A DNA stretch of 64,000 nucleotides from Methylobacterium sp. E-066 (GTDB taxonomy: Bacteria > Pseudomonadota > Alphaproteobacteria > Rhizobiales > Beijerinckiaceae). The stretch is taken from the NCBI RefSeq assembly GCF_022829635.1, contig NZ_JAKSYO010000125.1, positions 1 to 64,000 of the forward strand. Direction: 5' to 3'. The position numbers and the translations under genes were made by a program. The notes under the pieces were generated by a model. That model saw nothing but the letters and a program-made list of their open reading frames with translations, was not told the DNA's origin and did no database searches. Of this stretch, positions 17,765 through 28,035 are shown one piece after another. Each line of letters begins with the position of its first letter. Position 1 is the first letter of the stretch.

Positions 17765-18954
17765 GCGCCGCCTCCGTGTCCCCATCCAAGACAATCTGGC
17801 TGGTGGCCGGCGAGGATTCTGGGGATCAGCTCGGGGCCAAGCTGATGCGGGCGCTGCGCGCGACCGCGCCCGGGACCGTGTTCGGCGGGGTGGGCGGCGA
17901 GGCTATGGCCGAGGAGGGCTTTTCCTCCCTGTTCCCCCTCGATGACGTTGCCGTCATGGGCTACCTGCCGGTGCTCGCCCGTGCCCGGACCCTGCTGCGC
18001 CGGATCCGCGAGACCGCCGCTGCCGTGGTGCGCGCCCGGCCCGACGTGCTGGTGATCATCGACAGCCCGGGCTTCACCCACGCCGTGGCTCAGCGGGTCC
18101 GGAAGGCGGCGCCCGGCATCCCGATCGTCGATTACGTGTCGCCGAGCGTCTGGGCCTGGCGGCCGTGGCGGGCCAAGGGCATGCGCGGCTTCATCGACCA
18201 CGTGATGGCGCTGCTGCCGTTCGAGCCGGACGCGCATCTGCGCCTCGGCGGGCCGCCCTGCACCTATGTCGGCCACCCGCTGATCGAGCGCTTTTCGGAG
18301 CTGCGGCCCTCCACGGCCGAGAGCCGGCGGCGGGAGGCGGTGCCCTACAGCCTCGTCATCCTGCCGGGCTCGCGCCGGGCCGAGATCGACCGGCTGATGC
18401 CGGTGTTCGGGCGGGTGCTGGAGCAGGTCTCCCGAATTCTCGAGGTCGAGGCGGTTCTGCCCGCGGTGACCCGCCACCGGGCGCTGATCGAGCGGATGGC
18501 CCTCGACTGGCCCGTGCCGGTGCGGGTGCTCACCGGCGGGGAGTCGAAATACGCCGCCTTCCGGGGCGCCCGGGCGGCGCTCGCGGCCTCCGGCACGGTC
18601 ACGCTGGAACTGGCGCTCGCCGGGGTCCCGATGGTGGTGGCCTACAAGGTCTCGCGGGCGGAGGAGTTCATCGCTCGGCGGCTGATCCAAGTCCCCAGCA
18701 TCGTGCTGCCGAACCTGATCCTGGCCGACAACGCCATGCCGGAATTCGTCCAGGCCGAGTGCACCCCCGAGCGTCTCACCCGGGCGCTGCTGCCCCTACT
18801 GGTCGGCGGGGCGGAGCGCGACGCGCAATGCGACGCGCTCGCCCGCATCGACGGAGCGATGCGGCTCTCGGGGGACGACACCCCGAGCCGGGCCGCGGCG
18901 CGGATTGTTTTGAACGCCGCCGCCGCCGGGGGGCGGATGATCGGGATCGCCTGA
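17761..18954 (+). CDS. lpxB: Lipid-A-disaccharide synthase
   Basis: A GT19 glycosyltransferase joining lipid X and UDP-2,3-diacylglucosamine into the beta-1',6 disaccharide, peripheral to the inner membrane. It is 397 aa. The conserved VAGEDSGDQLGAKLM start, the DSPGF segment (VLVIIDSPGFTHAVAQRVR), DYVSPSVWAWRPWRAK and YVGHPLIERF are all present, as is the donor-binding GTVTLELAL stretch. The start is GTG at 17761 in a 4-bp overlap with lpxI. It is the last gene of the lipid A run, followed by an intergenic palindrome. Confidence 0.97.
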   Translation: MSAASVSPSKTIWLVAGEDSGDQLGAKLMRALRATAPGTVFGGVGGEAMAEEGFSSLFPLDDVAVMGYLPVLARARTLLRRIRETAAAVVRARPDVLVIIDSPGFTHAVAQRVRKAAPGIPIVDYVSPSVWAWRPWRAKGMRGFIDHVMALLPFEPDAHLRLGGPPCTYVGHPLIERFSELRPSTAESRRREAVPYSLVILPGSRRAEIDRLMPVFGRVLEQVSRILEVEAVLPAVTRHRALIERMALDWPVPVRVLTGGESKYAAFRGARAALAASGTVTLELALAGVPMVVAYKVSRAEEFIARRLIQVPSIVLPNLILADNAMPEFVQAECTPERLTRALLPLLVGGAERDAQCDALARIDGAMRLSGDDTPSRAAARIVLNAAAAGGRMIGIA

Positions 18955-19015
18955 CGCATCGAGGATGACCGGACCCGAAACAGACGTTCCGGTGAACGGC
19001 ATGGCGAAGTTCTCA

Positions 19016-19109
19016 CCGTCATTGCGAGCGCAGCGAAGCAACCTAGGGAAACGCCACGGTTTGAGATCGCGCGCTGCTATGGGTTGCTTCGCTCCGCTCG
19101 CAATGACGG
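19016..19109. repeat. Dispersed inverted repeat (CGTCATTGCGAGCG family)
   Basis: Two 28-bp arms (19016-19043 and 19082-19109) are reverse complements with one mismatch around a 38-bp core. A second, less complete copy of the same element is at 42783-42871. Such CGTCATTGCGAGCGCAGCGAAG palindromes are dispersed intergenic repeats in several alphaproteobacterial genomes. It follows lpxB and may also act as a transcript end structure. Confidence 0.8.
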
Positions 19110-19166
19110 AGTGGGTATCCTTGATTGAGAAGCCCCGCCGTGGACCCTATGCGCCCCAGTCGCCCC

Positions 19167-19823
19167 TCACCCCCCGCGCCGGCCACAGCGGATATAGGCC
19201 GCGGTGCCGCGCGCGCTCGACCAGGTGAGGCGGTCGCCGGCGACCATGAGGCGGACCTGGGAGGACCAGTGCCGGCCGCGGTCGCTGCATTCGGCGCCCA
19301 TCACCCAGGCGTTGCCGACCCGCCGGCTGTCGTGGAAATTGCAGATCGTCCGTCCGGCCCGGGCGCGCTCCTGCGTGATCGTGGCCGGGATGAAGCCCCG
19401 GCGGCGGGAGCGGGCGCCGCAGGCCTCTGCGGTCGGACCCCAGATCCCGACGAACTCGGCGCTGCCGGAGGTCTGAGGCTTAGCGGAAGCGGCCGCCACC
19501 GGGGCGGAGGCGGCCGCCCGCGTGTTCGGCTGCGCCTGGCTTGGGGACGCTTCCGTCGCGGCCTGCAGCGACGCGTCGGGGCGCTGCACGTCTGGGATGG
19601 CCTCATCCGGCATGTCGAGCATCACGACCCGGCGGCCGGGGGGCTTCGGCGCCGGCCGGGTCTCGGCCGGCTGGGACCGGAACGGCAGGTCCTCGGTCAG
19701 ATAGGCGGCGCTGTAGGCGAACAGCCCGGCCCAGCCGAGCACGAGGAGGGCGGGCACGATGAAGCGACGCTTGGAACCGGCTCGGGTTTCCTCACCCGGA
19801 TCGGCCAGCACGACCGCGCCCAT
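19167..19823 (-). CDS. Membrane-anchored hypothetical protein with Cys-containing C-terminal domain
   Basis: A 218-aa protein. A short cytoplasmic N-terminus (GAVVLADPGEETRAGSKRR) is followed by one transmembrane helix (FIVPALLVLGWAGLFAYSAA). Next come an Ala/Pro/Gln-rich linker (about 50-130) and an 85-residue C-terminal globular domain with GIWGPTAEACG, CNFHDSRR, GAECSDRG and IRCG. Four cysteines could pair in the periplasm. The start at 19823 has AGGGGGAT a few bases upstream. I do not recognise a named family. It is convergent with lpxB. Confidence 0.75.
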   Translation of the reverse strand: MGAVVLADPGEETRAGSKRRFIVPALLVLGWAGLFAYSAAYLTEDLPFRSQPAETRPAPKPPGRRVVMLDMPDEAIPDVQRPDASLQAATEASPSQAQPNTRAAASAPVAAASAKPQTSGSAEFVGIWGPTAEACGARSRRRGFIPATITQERARAGRTICNFHDSRRVGNAWVMGAECSDRGRHWSSQVRLMVAGDRLTWSSARGTAAYIRCGRRGG

Positions 19824-19921
19824 TCGATCCCCCTGGTCCAGGCATCCTGCGCCGATTCGGTCACCGGCTGACCGGTGAAAAGCATGCCCCAACAAGAGTC
19901 TGGGTGAAACCGTCGTGGTGC

Positions 19922-20554
19922 TCAGCGTCCGAAAATCCCTTTCAGGAACTGCGCCGTGCGGTTGCGCTTGCGCTTGCGTTCCAGCTCGGCCGCATCCTTC
20001 AGCCAGGCGACCTGCACCACGCGCCGCTCGCCCTCGAACGGCTCGTGGCCGTGCCAGGAATTGTCGGCCCGCAGGAAGGCGAACATCGTGCCCATGGTTG
20101 GCGGCACCTCGACCGCGAAGGGCGCGTAGTTGCGGCCGTCGTAGAGCACCCGCAGGCGGCCGGCGGCCGGGGCGTCCCAGGCGTCGTTCATGTAGACCAG
20201 CAGCGTCAGCACCTTCGACGGGCCGTCGGTGTGGATCGAGCCGTATTTGAGCTGGCTCTTCCGCATGATCGTGGTCAGCCGCGGGCAGGAGACGAGGTCG
20301 ATGCCGAACTTCTCGCCGAGGATCTCCGAGAACGCGTCGCTCTCCAGCTCGTCGATCAGCGCCTTGAACCGGCCCTTGAGGGCGACCTCGTCCACCGTCA
20401 GGTAGCCGGGCTTGGCGATGTCCGGGAAGTCGCGCCGGATCGCGTCGATCGCGTCCGGGTTCAGGACGTTGGTGCCGAGCGTGTACGGGTAGGGCTCGCG
20501 GGCCACCGGGGCGGCGCGCACGGCTGAAACATCGAGGATCGAGAGGGCGGACAT
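19922..20554 (-). CDS. 2-oxoglutarate/Fe(II)-dependent oxygenase family protein (210 aa)
   Basis: The jelly-roll oxygenase motifs are visible: H-x-D in SIHTDGPSKVLTLLVYMND, the distal His in NSWHGHEPFEG, and the 2-oxoglutarate-binding Arg two to three residues later in ERRVVQVAW. This gives an Fe(II)-binding HxD...H triad of prolyl-hydroxylase-like enzymes. It is cytosolic with a basic C-terminal tail (ERKRKRNRT). The start at 20554 gives MSALSILDV. The substrate is unknown. It is followed 98 bp later by the membrane-anchored hypothetical gene on the same strand. Confidence 0.8.
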   Translation of the reverse strand: MSALSILDVSAVRAAPVAREPYPYTLGTNVLNPDAIDAIRRDFPDIAKPGYLTVDEVALKGRFKALIDELESDAFSEILGEKFGIDLVSCPRLTTIMRKSQLKYGSIHTDGPSKVLTLLVYMNDAWDAPAAGRLRVLYDGRNYAPFAVEVPPTMGTMFAFLRADNSWHGHEPFEGERRVVQVAWLKDAAELERKRKRNRTAQFLKGIFGR

Positions 20555-20851
20555 CTGCGGGTCCCTGGGCTCCAGCGCACGTCGGCCGGCACGCCGGGCG
20601 CCGGAGGCGCGTGCCGGAGGATCAGCCGGGAGGCTCGGGCCGGGGCCGCCCGTCGGGCGTCCGCGGTCGCACAGTTTCGAGCGCTCTCCGTGGTCCGGGA
20701 ATCCCATAATCCGGTGATTGCGGCGGTCCAACGGCGAAAGCGGCGTGGTGGCGCATTCCGGTGACAGTCTCGGGCCGCTCGGCCGTGCAGGATGGCGCGA
20801 TGCCCGAGGACTTTCTTCTCGGGTGCGTCGTGTTTCTGGAACCCATTCGCG

Positions 20852-21172
20852 ATGAGGCCGCTGGTCCTCGCCTTGCTGTGCATTCACCTGGTCGCCGCGA
20901 CGATCGGGGCGGCCGCGCTCGCCCAGCCTTCGCGCTCGCCGCGTCCAGCCGGCACGGTGCGGATGACCTGCGCGGAGGCGATGGCGCTGGTCAAGAACGA
21001 GGGCGACGTGGTGATCGCCGGCGGCACGGCGGCGGAGCGCTTCGTCAGCGGCCCCGGCCAGTGCAGCGGCGCCGAGATCGCCGAACTGCGCTTCGTGCCA
21101 ACCCGCGACAATCCGCAATGCCCGATCGGTTATCGCTGCCGCGAGCCCGGTTTCGAGGAGTGGAACTGGTAG
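20852..21172 (+). CDS. Small secreted protein with three cysteines (106 aa)
   Basis: A clear signal peptide (MRPLVLALLCIHLVAATIGA, cleavage near ALA-Q) is followed by a 75-residue mature part with TCAEAM, GQCSG and CPIGYRCREP motifs. It probably forms a small disulfide-stabilised periplasmic domain. The ATG at 20852 is preferred to in-frame 20792, which would bury the signal peptide. I do not recognise a named family. A 297-bp gap separates it from the divergent oxygenase gene, and I see no convincing promoter or repeat there. Confidence 0.7.
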   Translation: MRPLVLALLCIHLVAATIGAAALAQPSRSPRPAGTVRMTCAEAMALVKNEGDVVIAGGTAAERFVSGPGQCSGAEIAELRFVPTRDNPQCPIGYRCREPGFEEWNW

Positions 21173-21323
21173 CGCGGAAAGCGGCCTGACGTCGCGATTG
21201 CCGGATCCTGACCAAACTTTCACGTGACAGCGCACGCGAAGTGCCACGTTGTCGCCACGACCCAGGGCCAAGGCCGCCGGGTTGCGTACCCTCAAGGGCG
21301 CTCACGTTAGGCGGGAGACACGC

Positions 21324-23435
21324 GTGGCTTCACTCAGGACCGGGCTCGGGATCCAGGCCGTGCTCACGGCCGTGGCCGCGCTGATCCTGCTGGCGCTCCC
21401 GGGGATCCCCAGCCCGCCGCTCTACGTCTCGCTCGCCGGCTTCGTGATGGCCGGCATCCTGGTCGCGGCGAACGGCATCTCGGCCTACCTGAAGGTCTTC
21501 GTCTCGGTCTACGGCCTGGGCTACCTGCTGCTCGCCGGCATGAAGACCATCGCGGCCATGGGCCTGCTGCCCCCGGTGATCGCCGCCCTGCTGCCGCCGG
21601 ATTTCGCCGCCACCGGCGCCGTGGTGTTCGGCGCCATCGTGCTCGCCGTCTCGCATCTCGAGCCGATCCGGGCGATCACCGACATCGCCGACCCGTATTT
21701 CGCCAACCGCGACAAGCCGACCAAGGAGATCGGCCTGTTCCGCTGGTTCGGCAGCACCGAGGGCCGGATCGGGCGCAACCTCGTCGCCCTGTCGATCTTC
21801 GTGAACTTCGCCGACGTGGCGCTGACCCTGCGGTTCAATTTCTTCTACCGCGACATCTACAACTCGCTGCAGGAATACGACGCGGCGGCGTTCTGGTACC
21901 AGCTGCTCTGGATCTTCATCCCGCTGGCGACGCTCAACATCGCCATCGGCATGTTCGACCTGTTCGTCGATTCCTCGCTGCACATCCGCTGGCGCACCTG
22001 GCTGACCCACAGCCTGTACGAGCGCTGGCTCGGCAAGGGCACCCATTACCGCATCCCGTTCACCGACGAGGAGGCGGACAACCCGGACCAGCGTATCCAG
22101 GCCGACGTCAACCTGTTCATCCAGCAGACCGCGAGCCTGTCGATCCGGCTGCTCAGCCAGGCGGCGCAGCTCGTCTCGTTCATCGTGATCCTCTGGACCC
22201 TGTCGCGCGACTTCGTCGTGCCGTTCACCGACACGGTGATCCCGGGCTTCCTGGTCTGGCTGGTGATCGCCTACGCGGTGGTCGGCACCTGGCTGACCCA
22301 CCTGATCGGCCGGCCCCTGATCGGGCTGAACTTCCGGCAGGAGCAGGTCGAGGCCGATTTCCGCTTCTCGCTGGCCCGCAACCGGATCTACTCGGAGCAG
22401 ATCGCGCTGCTGCGCGGCGAGCGCGCCGAGGCGACCCGGCTGGGCACGCTGTTCCATAGCATCATCGACAATTACGTTGGCATCATCTTCCGCCGGATTA
22501 AGCTGATCGCCTTCACGTTCAGCTACCGGCAGGCGAGCGTGATCTTCCCGATGGTGCTCGCCGCGCCGTCGTTCTTCGCCAAGAAGATCACCCTGGGCGC
22601 GCTTCAGCAGACCTCGCAGGCCTTCGGGCAGGTGCAGAGCTCCCTGTCGTTCTTCGTGGATTCCTACACCACGCTCGCCTCCTACAAGGCCAACACCATC
22701 CGTCTCGGCTCCTTCCGCCGGGCGATGAGCAAGGCCGAGGCGCTGGAATCGGCGGGCTACGGGCTGGTCCGGGGCAACGAGACCGCCAATGGCGTCACCG
22801 CCCGCGGGCTGGTGCTCGCTTTGCCGGATGGCCGCGAGATCGTGTCGGCGCCGGAGCTGACCCTGCCCAAGGGCGGCGCGACCCTGGTCACCGGACCCTC
22901 GGGCTCCGGCAAGTCGACGCTGTTCCGGGCGATCGCCGGGATCTGGCCGTTCGGCAAGGGCCGGGTCGACGTGCCAGCCGGGCAATCGGCGCTGCTGCTG
23001 CCGCAGCGGCCCTACATCCCGCAGGGGACCCTGCGCGGCGCCGTCGTCTACCCGAACACCACCGACCAGTTCTCGGACGACACGATCCGCGAGGCCCTGA
23101 CGGCGGCGCAGCTGCCGCATCTCATCGACCGCCTCGACGAGACCGATACCTGGGAGCGGCGCCTGTCCGGCGGCGAGCAGCAGCGCCTCGCCATCGCCCG
23201 GGCGATCCTGGCCAAGCCCGCCTGGCTCTTCCTCGATGAATCCACCGCTTCGCTCGACGAGCCGTCCGAGGCGAAGATCTACGCGATGCTGCGCGAGCGG
23301 CTGCCCGACACCACCATCGTCTCCATCGGCCACCGCTCGACGCTGGACGCGTTCCACGACAGGCGGATCGTCCTGGAGCCGCAAGGCAGTGTCTTCACCC
23401 CCCGGGAGCGCCGCGAGCCGCAACCGGCGGAATAA
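21324..23435 (+). CDS. SbmA/BacA-like ABC transporter, fused permease-ATPase with extra N-terminal helices
   Basis: A 703-aa half-transporter. The permease is of the ABC_membrane_2 type (about 130-470, with FRWFGSTEGRIGRNLVALSI and FFYRDIYNSLQEYDAAAFWY). The ATPase domain (about 510-690) has Walker A GPSGSGKST, signature LSGGEQQRLAIA and Walker B WLFLDEST. Unusually, about 110 residues with roughly four hydrophobic helices precede the permease. The start is GTG at 21324 behind GGGAG. A TTG at 21249 is less likely. Relatives (BacA, BclA, YddA) move peptides or very-long-chain acyl substrates, and proximity to lpx genes makes an envelope-lipid role plausible but unproven. Confidence 0.88.
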   Translation: MASLRTGLGIQAVLTAVAALILLALPGIPSPPLYVSLAGFVMAGILVAANGISAYLKVFVSVYGLGYLLLAGMKTIAAMGLLPPVIAALLPPDFAATGAVVFGAIVLAVSHLEPIRAITDIADPYFANRDKPTKEIGLFRWFGSTEGRIGRNLVALSIFVNFADVALTLRFNFFYRDIYNSLQEYDAAAFWYQLLWIFIPLATLNIAIGMFDLFVDSSLHIRWRTWLTHSLYERWLGKGTHYRIPFTDEEADNPDQRIQADVNLFIQQTASLSIRLLSQAAQLVSFIVILWTLSRDFVVPFTDTVIPGFLVWLVIAYAVVGTWLTHLIGRPLIGLNFRQEQVEADFRFSLARNRIYSEQIALLRGERAEATRLGTLFHSIIDNYVGIIFRRIKLIAFTFSYRQASVIFPMVLAAPSFFAKKITLGALQQTSQAFGQVQSSLSFFVDSYTTLASYKANTIRLGSFRRAMSKAEALESAGYGLVRGNETANGVTARGLVLALPDGREIVSAPELTLPKGGATLVTGPSGSGKSTLFRAIAGIWPFGKGRVDVPAGQSALLLPQRPYIPQGTLRGAVVYPNTTDQFSDDTIREALTAAQLPHLIDRLDETDTWERRLSGGEQQRLAIARAILAKPAWLFLDESTASLDEPSEAKIYAMLRERLPDTTIVSIGHRSTLDAFHDRRIVLEPQGSVFTPRERREPQPAE

Positions 23436-23498
23436 GTGGACTCTGTCACGACATCCCGGGAAAAATGCCCCGCAGAAGTTGCGAGATGGAAATATTAA

Positions 23499-23523
23499 GG
23501 AACCTGGGACTGCGGGGTCCGTT
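23499..23523 (+). promoter_or_regulatory. EcfG-type (general stress response) promoter
   Basis: GGAAC at 23499-23503 and CGTT at 23520-23523 are separated by exactly 16 bp. This matches the alphaproteobacterial EcfG consensus GGAAC-N16/17-CGTT. It ends 30 bp before the ATG of the small secreted protein, a normal leader length. It would place that gene under PhyR/NepR/EcfG control. Confidence 0.75.
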
Positions 23524-23553
23524 TGTCATGCGCTGAATAAATCGGAGGAACGC

Positions 23554-23850
23554 ATGACCAAGATCAAGACCCTTGCGGGCGCCGGCGCTCTCATCCTGAT
23601 GTCGACCGCCGCCTTCGCGGCGCCGTGCGCGACCGGGACGACCGTGACGCGCGACAAGGAAGCCAGCAAGGCCTCGAACGTCGATCCGAGCGTGAAGACC
23701 CCGACCACCCCCGGCGCCAAGGCCGAGTCCCCCGGCACCGTCGGTGCCATGACCAATGCCGGCACTGCCACCTCGCCGTCGGACGTGCAGGCCCAGTCGC
23801 AGGGCAAGCCCACCGCCGCGCAGGCCGGCAAGGGCGGCGACGACTGCTGA
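23554..23850 (+). CDS. Small secreted stress-inducible protein (98 aa), hypothetical
   Basis: A signal peptide (MTKIKTLAGAGALILMSTAA, cleaved after FA) is followed by a 76-residue hydrophilic, Thr/Ala/Gly/Pro-rich and probably disordered mature chain. A Cys at its start (APCATG) and at its very end (GGDDC) could form a loop or dimer disulfide. GGAGG lies 6 nt before the ATG. It sits behind a consensus EcfG promoter and ends just before a bidirectional terminator, so it is a monocistronic stress gene. I do not recognise a named family. Confidence 0.8.
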   Translation: MTKIKTLAGAGALILMSTAAFAAPCATGTTVTRDKEASKASNVDPSVKTPTTPGAKAESPGTVGAMTNAGTATSPSDVQAQSQGKPTAAQAGKGGDDC

Positions 23851-23878
23851 TCGTCGCCAACCAAGTTATCGGATGATG

Positions 23879-23912
23879 GAACGCCCGCCCGGCTCAGCCT
23901 CGGCGGGCGTTC
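23879..23912. terminator. Bidirectional terminator between converging genes
   Basis: A perfect 11-bp stem (GAACGCCCGCC, 23879-23889, with 23902-23912) and a 12-nt loop lie between the ends of the secreted-protein gene and eda. A pyrimidine tract (TCTCGTTTCC) follows on the + strand. Confidence 0.7.
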
Positions 23913-23928
23913 TCGTTTCCGGGGACGG

Positions 23929-24558
23929 TCAGGCGGCCTTGCGCAGGCCGGACGCGGCCCGGGCCGCGCGCTCGATGGCTTCGCGGTCCGGTGCGCCGGG
24001 CTTCACCACCCAGCTGCCGCCGACGCAGAGCACCGACGGGATGGCGAGCCAATCCGGTGCGGTCGCCTCGGTGATCCCCCCGGTCGGGCAGAACTTCACC
24101 TGGCCGAACACGGCGGTGAGGGCCTTGAGCGCCTTGATCCCGCCCGCCGCCTCGGCCGGGAAGAACTTGAACCGGTCGAGCCCGTAATCGAGCCCGCGCA
24201 TGATGTCGGCCGCCGTGGCGATGCCCGGCAGGTAGGGCACGCCGTTGGCCTTGGCGGCGTCGGTCAGCGGTGCCGTGAGCCCCGGCGAGACGATGAACTC
24301 GGCCCCGGCCGCCAGGGCGCCTTCGAGGTCGCCCGGGTTCAGGACCGTGCCGGCCCCGACCACCGCGCCCTCGACCTGGGTCATCTCGCGGATCACGTCC
24401 AGGGCGGCCGGCGTGCGCAGGGTGACCTCCAGGGCGGTCAGCCCGCCCGCGACCAGGGCCTCGGCGATCGGCCGGGCCTGGGCGACATCCTCGATCACCA
24501 GGACCGGGATGACGGGCACGGAGCGCATCAGCGCGTCGATGCTGGTCAGATCGTTCAT
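23929..24558 (-). CDS. eda: KDPG/KHG aldolase (2-dehydro-3-deoxyphosphogluconate aldolase)
   Basis: Cleaves KDPG to pyruvate and glyceraldehyde 3-phosphate, the last Entner-Doudoroff step. It is 209 aa and trimeric in the family. VIPVLVIEDV, the catalytic Glu region (GLTALEVTLRTPAAL), GAGTVLNPGDL and the Schiff-base Lys in RFKFFPAEAAGG are all in place. FCPTGGITEAT follows. It lies 23 bp downstream of edd on the same strand. It could also act on other 2-keto-3-deoxy sugar acid phosphates. Confidence 0.96.
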   Translation of the reverse strand: MNDLTSIDALMRSVPVIPVLVIEDVAQARPIAEALVAGGLTALEVTLRTPAALDVIREMTQVEGAVVGAGTVLNPGDLEGALAAGAEFIVSPGLTAPLTDAAKANGVPYLPGIATAADIMRGLDYGLDRFKFFPAEAAGGIKALKALTAVFGQVKFCPTGGITEATAPDWLAIPSVLCVGGSWVVKPGAPDREAIERAARAASGLRKAA

Positions 24559-24581
24559 GATCGGCTTCTCCCGTTCGACGT

Positions 24582-26408
24582 TCAGAGGCCGGCGGCCGCG
24601 AGCATGGCCGAGGCGCCCCGCTCGGCGGTGTCGGCCCCGTGGCGCATGAAAGCGAACAGCTCCCGCCCGGTTCCCGCCTCAGGCACCGGCTGAACCGCCT
24701 CCTCGCGGGCGGCGAGTTCCGCATCGTCGACCAGCACCTCCAGCAGCCCCTCGGCGGCGCTGAGGCGGACGATGTCGCCGTCGCGGATCCGCCCGATGGC
24801 ACCGCCGCCGAGCGCTTCCGGGCTCAGATGGATCGCCGCCGGCACCTTGCCGGAGGCGCCGGACATGCGCCCATCCGTGACCAGCGCGACCTTGTGGCCG
24901 CGGTCCTGCAACACCCCGAGCGGGGGCGTAAGCTTGTGCAACTCGGGCATGCCGTTGGCCCGCGGACCCTGGAACCGCACCACCACGACCACGTCCCGCT
25001 CCAGCTCGCCGGCCTTGAAGGCTTTCAGCACGTCATCCTGGTCCGAGAACACCCGGGCCGGAGCCTCAATGGTCCGGCGGCTCTCCTCCACGGCGCTGGT
25101 CTTGAACGTCGCCCGGCCGAGATTGCCCGTCACCAGCCGCATGCCGCCATCGGCCTGGAACGGGTTGTCCGGCCGCCGGATCATGGTGTCGTCCAGGCTC
25201 TCCGGCACCGCATCCGCGAAGGCGAGCTCGTCGCCGTCGAGCTTCGGGTCGCGGGCGTGGTCGCGCAGGGACTGGCCGGCGACGGTGAGGATGTCGTCGT
25301 GCAGCAGCCCGGCATCGAGGAGGGCAGCCATGACGAAGCTCATGCCGCCGGCGGCGTGGAAGTGGTTCACGTCGCCCGCGCCGTTCGGATAGACCCGGGC
25401 GATCAACGGCACGGCGTTGGACAGCCGGTCGATATCCTCCCAGTCGATCACGATGCCGGCGGCGCGGGCGATGGCCGGCAGGTGGATCGCGTGGTTGGTC
25501 GAACCGCCCGTGGCGAGCAGGCCGACCGCCGCGTTCACGATCGCCTTCTCGTCCACGCACAGGCCGAGGGGCCGGTAATCGTTGCCGGCGGCGCCGATCT
25601 CGGTGAGCCGGTGGATCGCCGCCCGGGTCACGGCCTGGCGCAGCTTCGTGCCGGGATTGATGAACGAGGCGCCCGGCATGTGCAGGCCCATCATGTCCAT
25701 CATCATCTGGTTCGAGTTGGCGGTGCCGTAGAACGTGCAGGTGCCGGCCCCGTGATAGGAGGCGGACTCGGATTCGAGCAGCTCCGCGCGGCCGACCTTG
25801 CCCTCGGCGTAGAGCTGGCGGATCCGCTGCTTCTCCTTGTTGGCGAGCCCCGAGGGCATCGGCCCGGCCGGGATCAGGATCGTCGGCAGGTGGCCGAAGC
25901 GCAGCGCGCCGATCAGCAGGCCGGGCACGATCTTGTCGCAGATTCCGAGCAGCGCGGCGCCATCGAACATGCCGTGGCTCAGGCCGACCGCGGTGGAGAG
26001 TGCGATCGTGTCCCGGGAGAACAGCGACAGCTCCATGCCGCGCTGGCCTTGGGTGACCCCGTCGCACATCGCCGGCGTACCGCCCGCCACCTGGGCGGTG
26101 GCGCCGCGCTCCCGGGCGAACACCTTGATCTGGTCGGGATAGCGCCCGTAGGGCTGATGCGCCGACAGCATGTCGTTGTAGGCGGTGACAATCCCGATAT
26201 TCATCACCGTCCGGCCGTCGCGCAGCGCCGGCTTGTCCTCGCCGGAGGCGGCGAAGCCGTGGGCGAGGTTGCCGCAGGCGAGCGTCGGACGGTGCACGCC
26301 CGAATCGCGCTCCCGGGCGATCAGGTCGAGATAGGTCCGCCGGGACTCGCGGGAGCGCGCGACCACGCGCTCGGTGACCGCCGCGACCTCGGGATGAAGC
26401 TCGGTCAT
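24582..26408 (-). CDS. edd: Phosphogluconate dehydratase
   Basis: An Fe-S dehydratase converting 6-phosphogluconate to KDPG. It is 608 aa. ILVD/Edd motifs include [37 protein letters not shown] (with the cluster Cys), [19 protein letters not shown] (second Cys), [20 protein letters not shown] (third Cys) and [19 protein letters not shown] near the C-terminus. The ATG at 26408 has GGAGGA upstream. A longer in-frame start at 26456 adds a non-conserved tail. First gene of edd-eda. No zwf, pgl or glk is next to it. Confidence 0.96.
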   Translation of the reverse strand: MTELHPEVAAVTERVVARSRESRRTYLDLIARERDSGVHRPTLACGNLAHGFAASGEDKPALRDGRTVMNIGIVTAYNDMLSAHQPYGRYPDQIKVFARERGATAQVAGGTPAMCDGVTQGQRGMELSLFSRDTIALSTAVGLSHGMFDGAALLGICDKIVPGLLIGALRFGHLPTILIPAGPMPSGLANKEKQRIRQLYAEGKVGRAELLESESASYHGAGTCTFYGTANSNQMMMDMMGLHMPGASFINPGTKLRQAVTRAAIHRLTEIGAAGNDYRPLGLCVDEKAIVNAAVGLLATGGSTNHAIHLPAIARAAGIVIDWEDIDRLSNAVPLIARVYPNGAGDVNHFHAAGGMSFVMAALLDAGLLHDDILTVAGQSLRDHARDPKLDGDELAFADAVPESLDDTMIRRPDNPFQADGGMRLVTGNLGRATFKTSAVEESRRTIEAPARVFSDQDDVLKAFKAGELERDVVVVVRFQGPRANGMPELHKLTPPLGVLQDRGHKVALVTDGRMSGASGKVPAAIHLSPEALGGGAIGRIRDGDIVRLSAAEGLLEVLVDDAELAAREEAVQPVPEAGTGRELFAFMRHGADTAERGASAMLAAAGL

Positions 26409-26598
26409 GCTCGTTCCTCCGTCCAGGATGCCGACGGATCGCCGACTCGGAGCCATGTCCAGCTCCGGCGGCGCAACCGCCTCGCGCGCCGGTATCTAAG
26501 GGGTGCGCCGCGGGAAGTAACCCAGTCGCCGCGCGGGGATCTGGAGCGTCGGGCGCACGACCGAGGGTATCGCACGCCTTCGGATCTCCAAATCTTCC

Positions 26599-26712
26599 CC
26601 CTCATCCTGAGGTGCGAGCGTAGCGAGCCTCGAAGGAGGGCTCCAGTGCGCGCGCGGCCGGCTGGAGGGCTCCTTCGAGGGCGACGCGACGCGCCGCCAC
26701 CTCAGGATGAGG
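26599..26712. repeat. Dispersed palindrome (CTCATCCTGAGG family; gap 26409-26744)
   Basis: The left arm (CCTCATCCTGAGGTGCGAGC, continuing to the CTCGAAGGAGGGCTCCAG portion) and the right arm (GGAGGGCTCCTTCGAGGG ... CACCTCAGGATGAGG) are inverted copies. The overall palindrome is about 114 bp. CCTCATCCTGAGG...TCGAAGGAGG elements are common dispersed intergenic repeats in Hyphomicrobiales. It lies 33 bp after the asparaginase stop codon. No ORF or RNA is seen elsewhere in this gap. Confidence 0.85.
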
Positions 26713-26744
26713 TCGAGGGTTGGAAACGCGAGTCGAAGAAGCTC

Positions 26745-27998
<1,254 letters not shown>

Positions 27999-28035
27999 TT
28001 ACCCTATGTCGCTGTACGTTCGGAGGTAGACCCCC

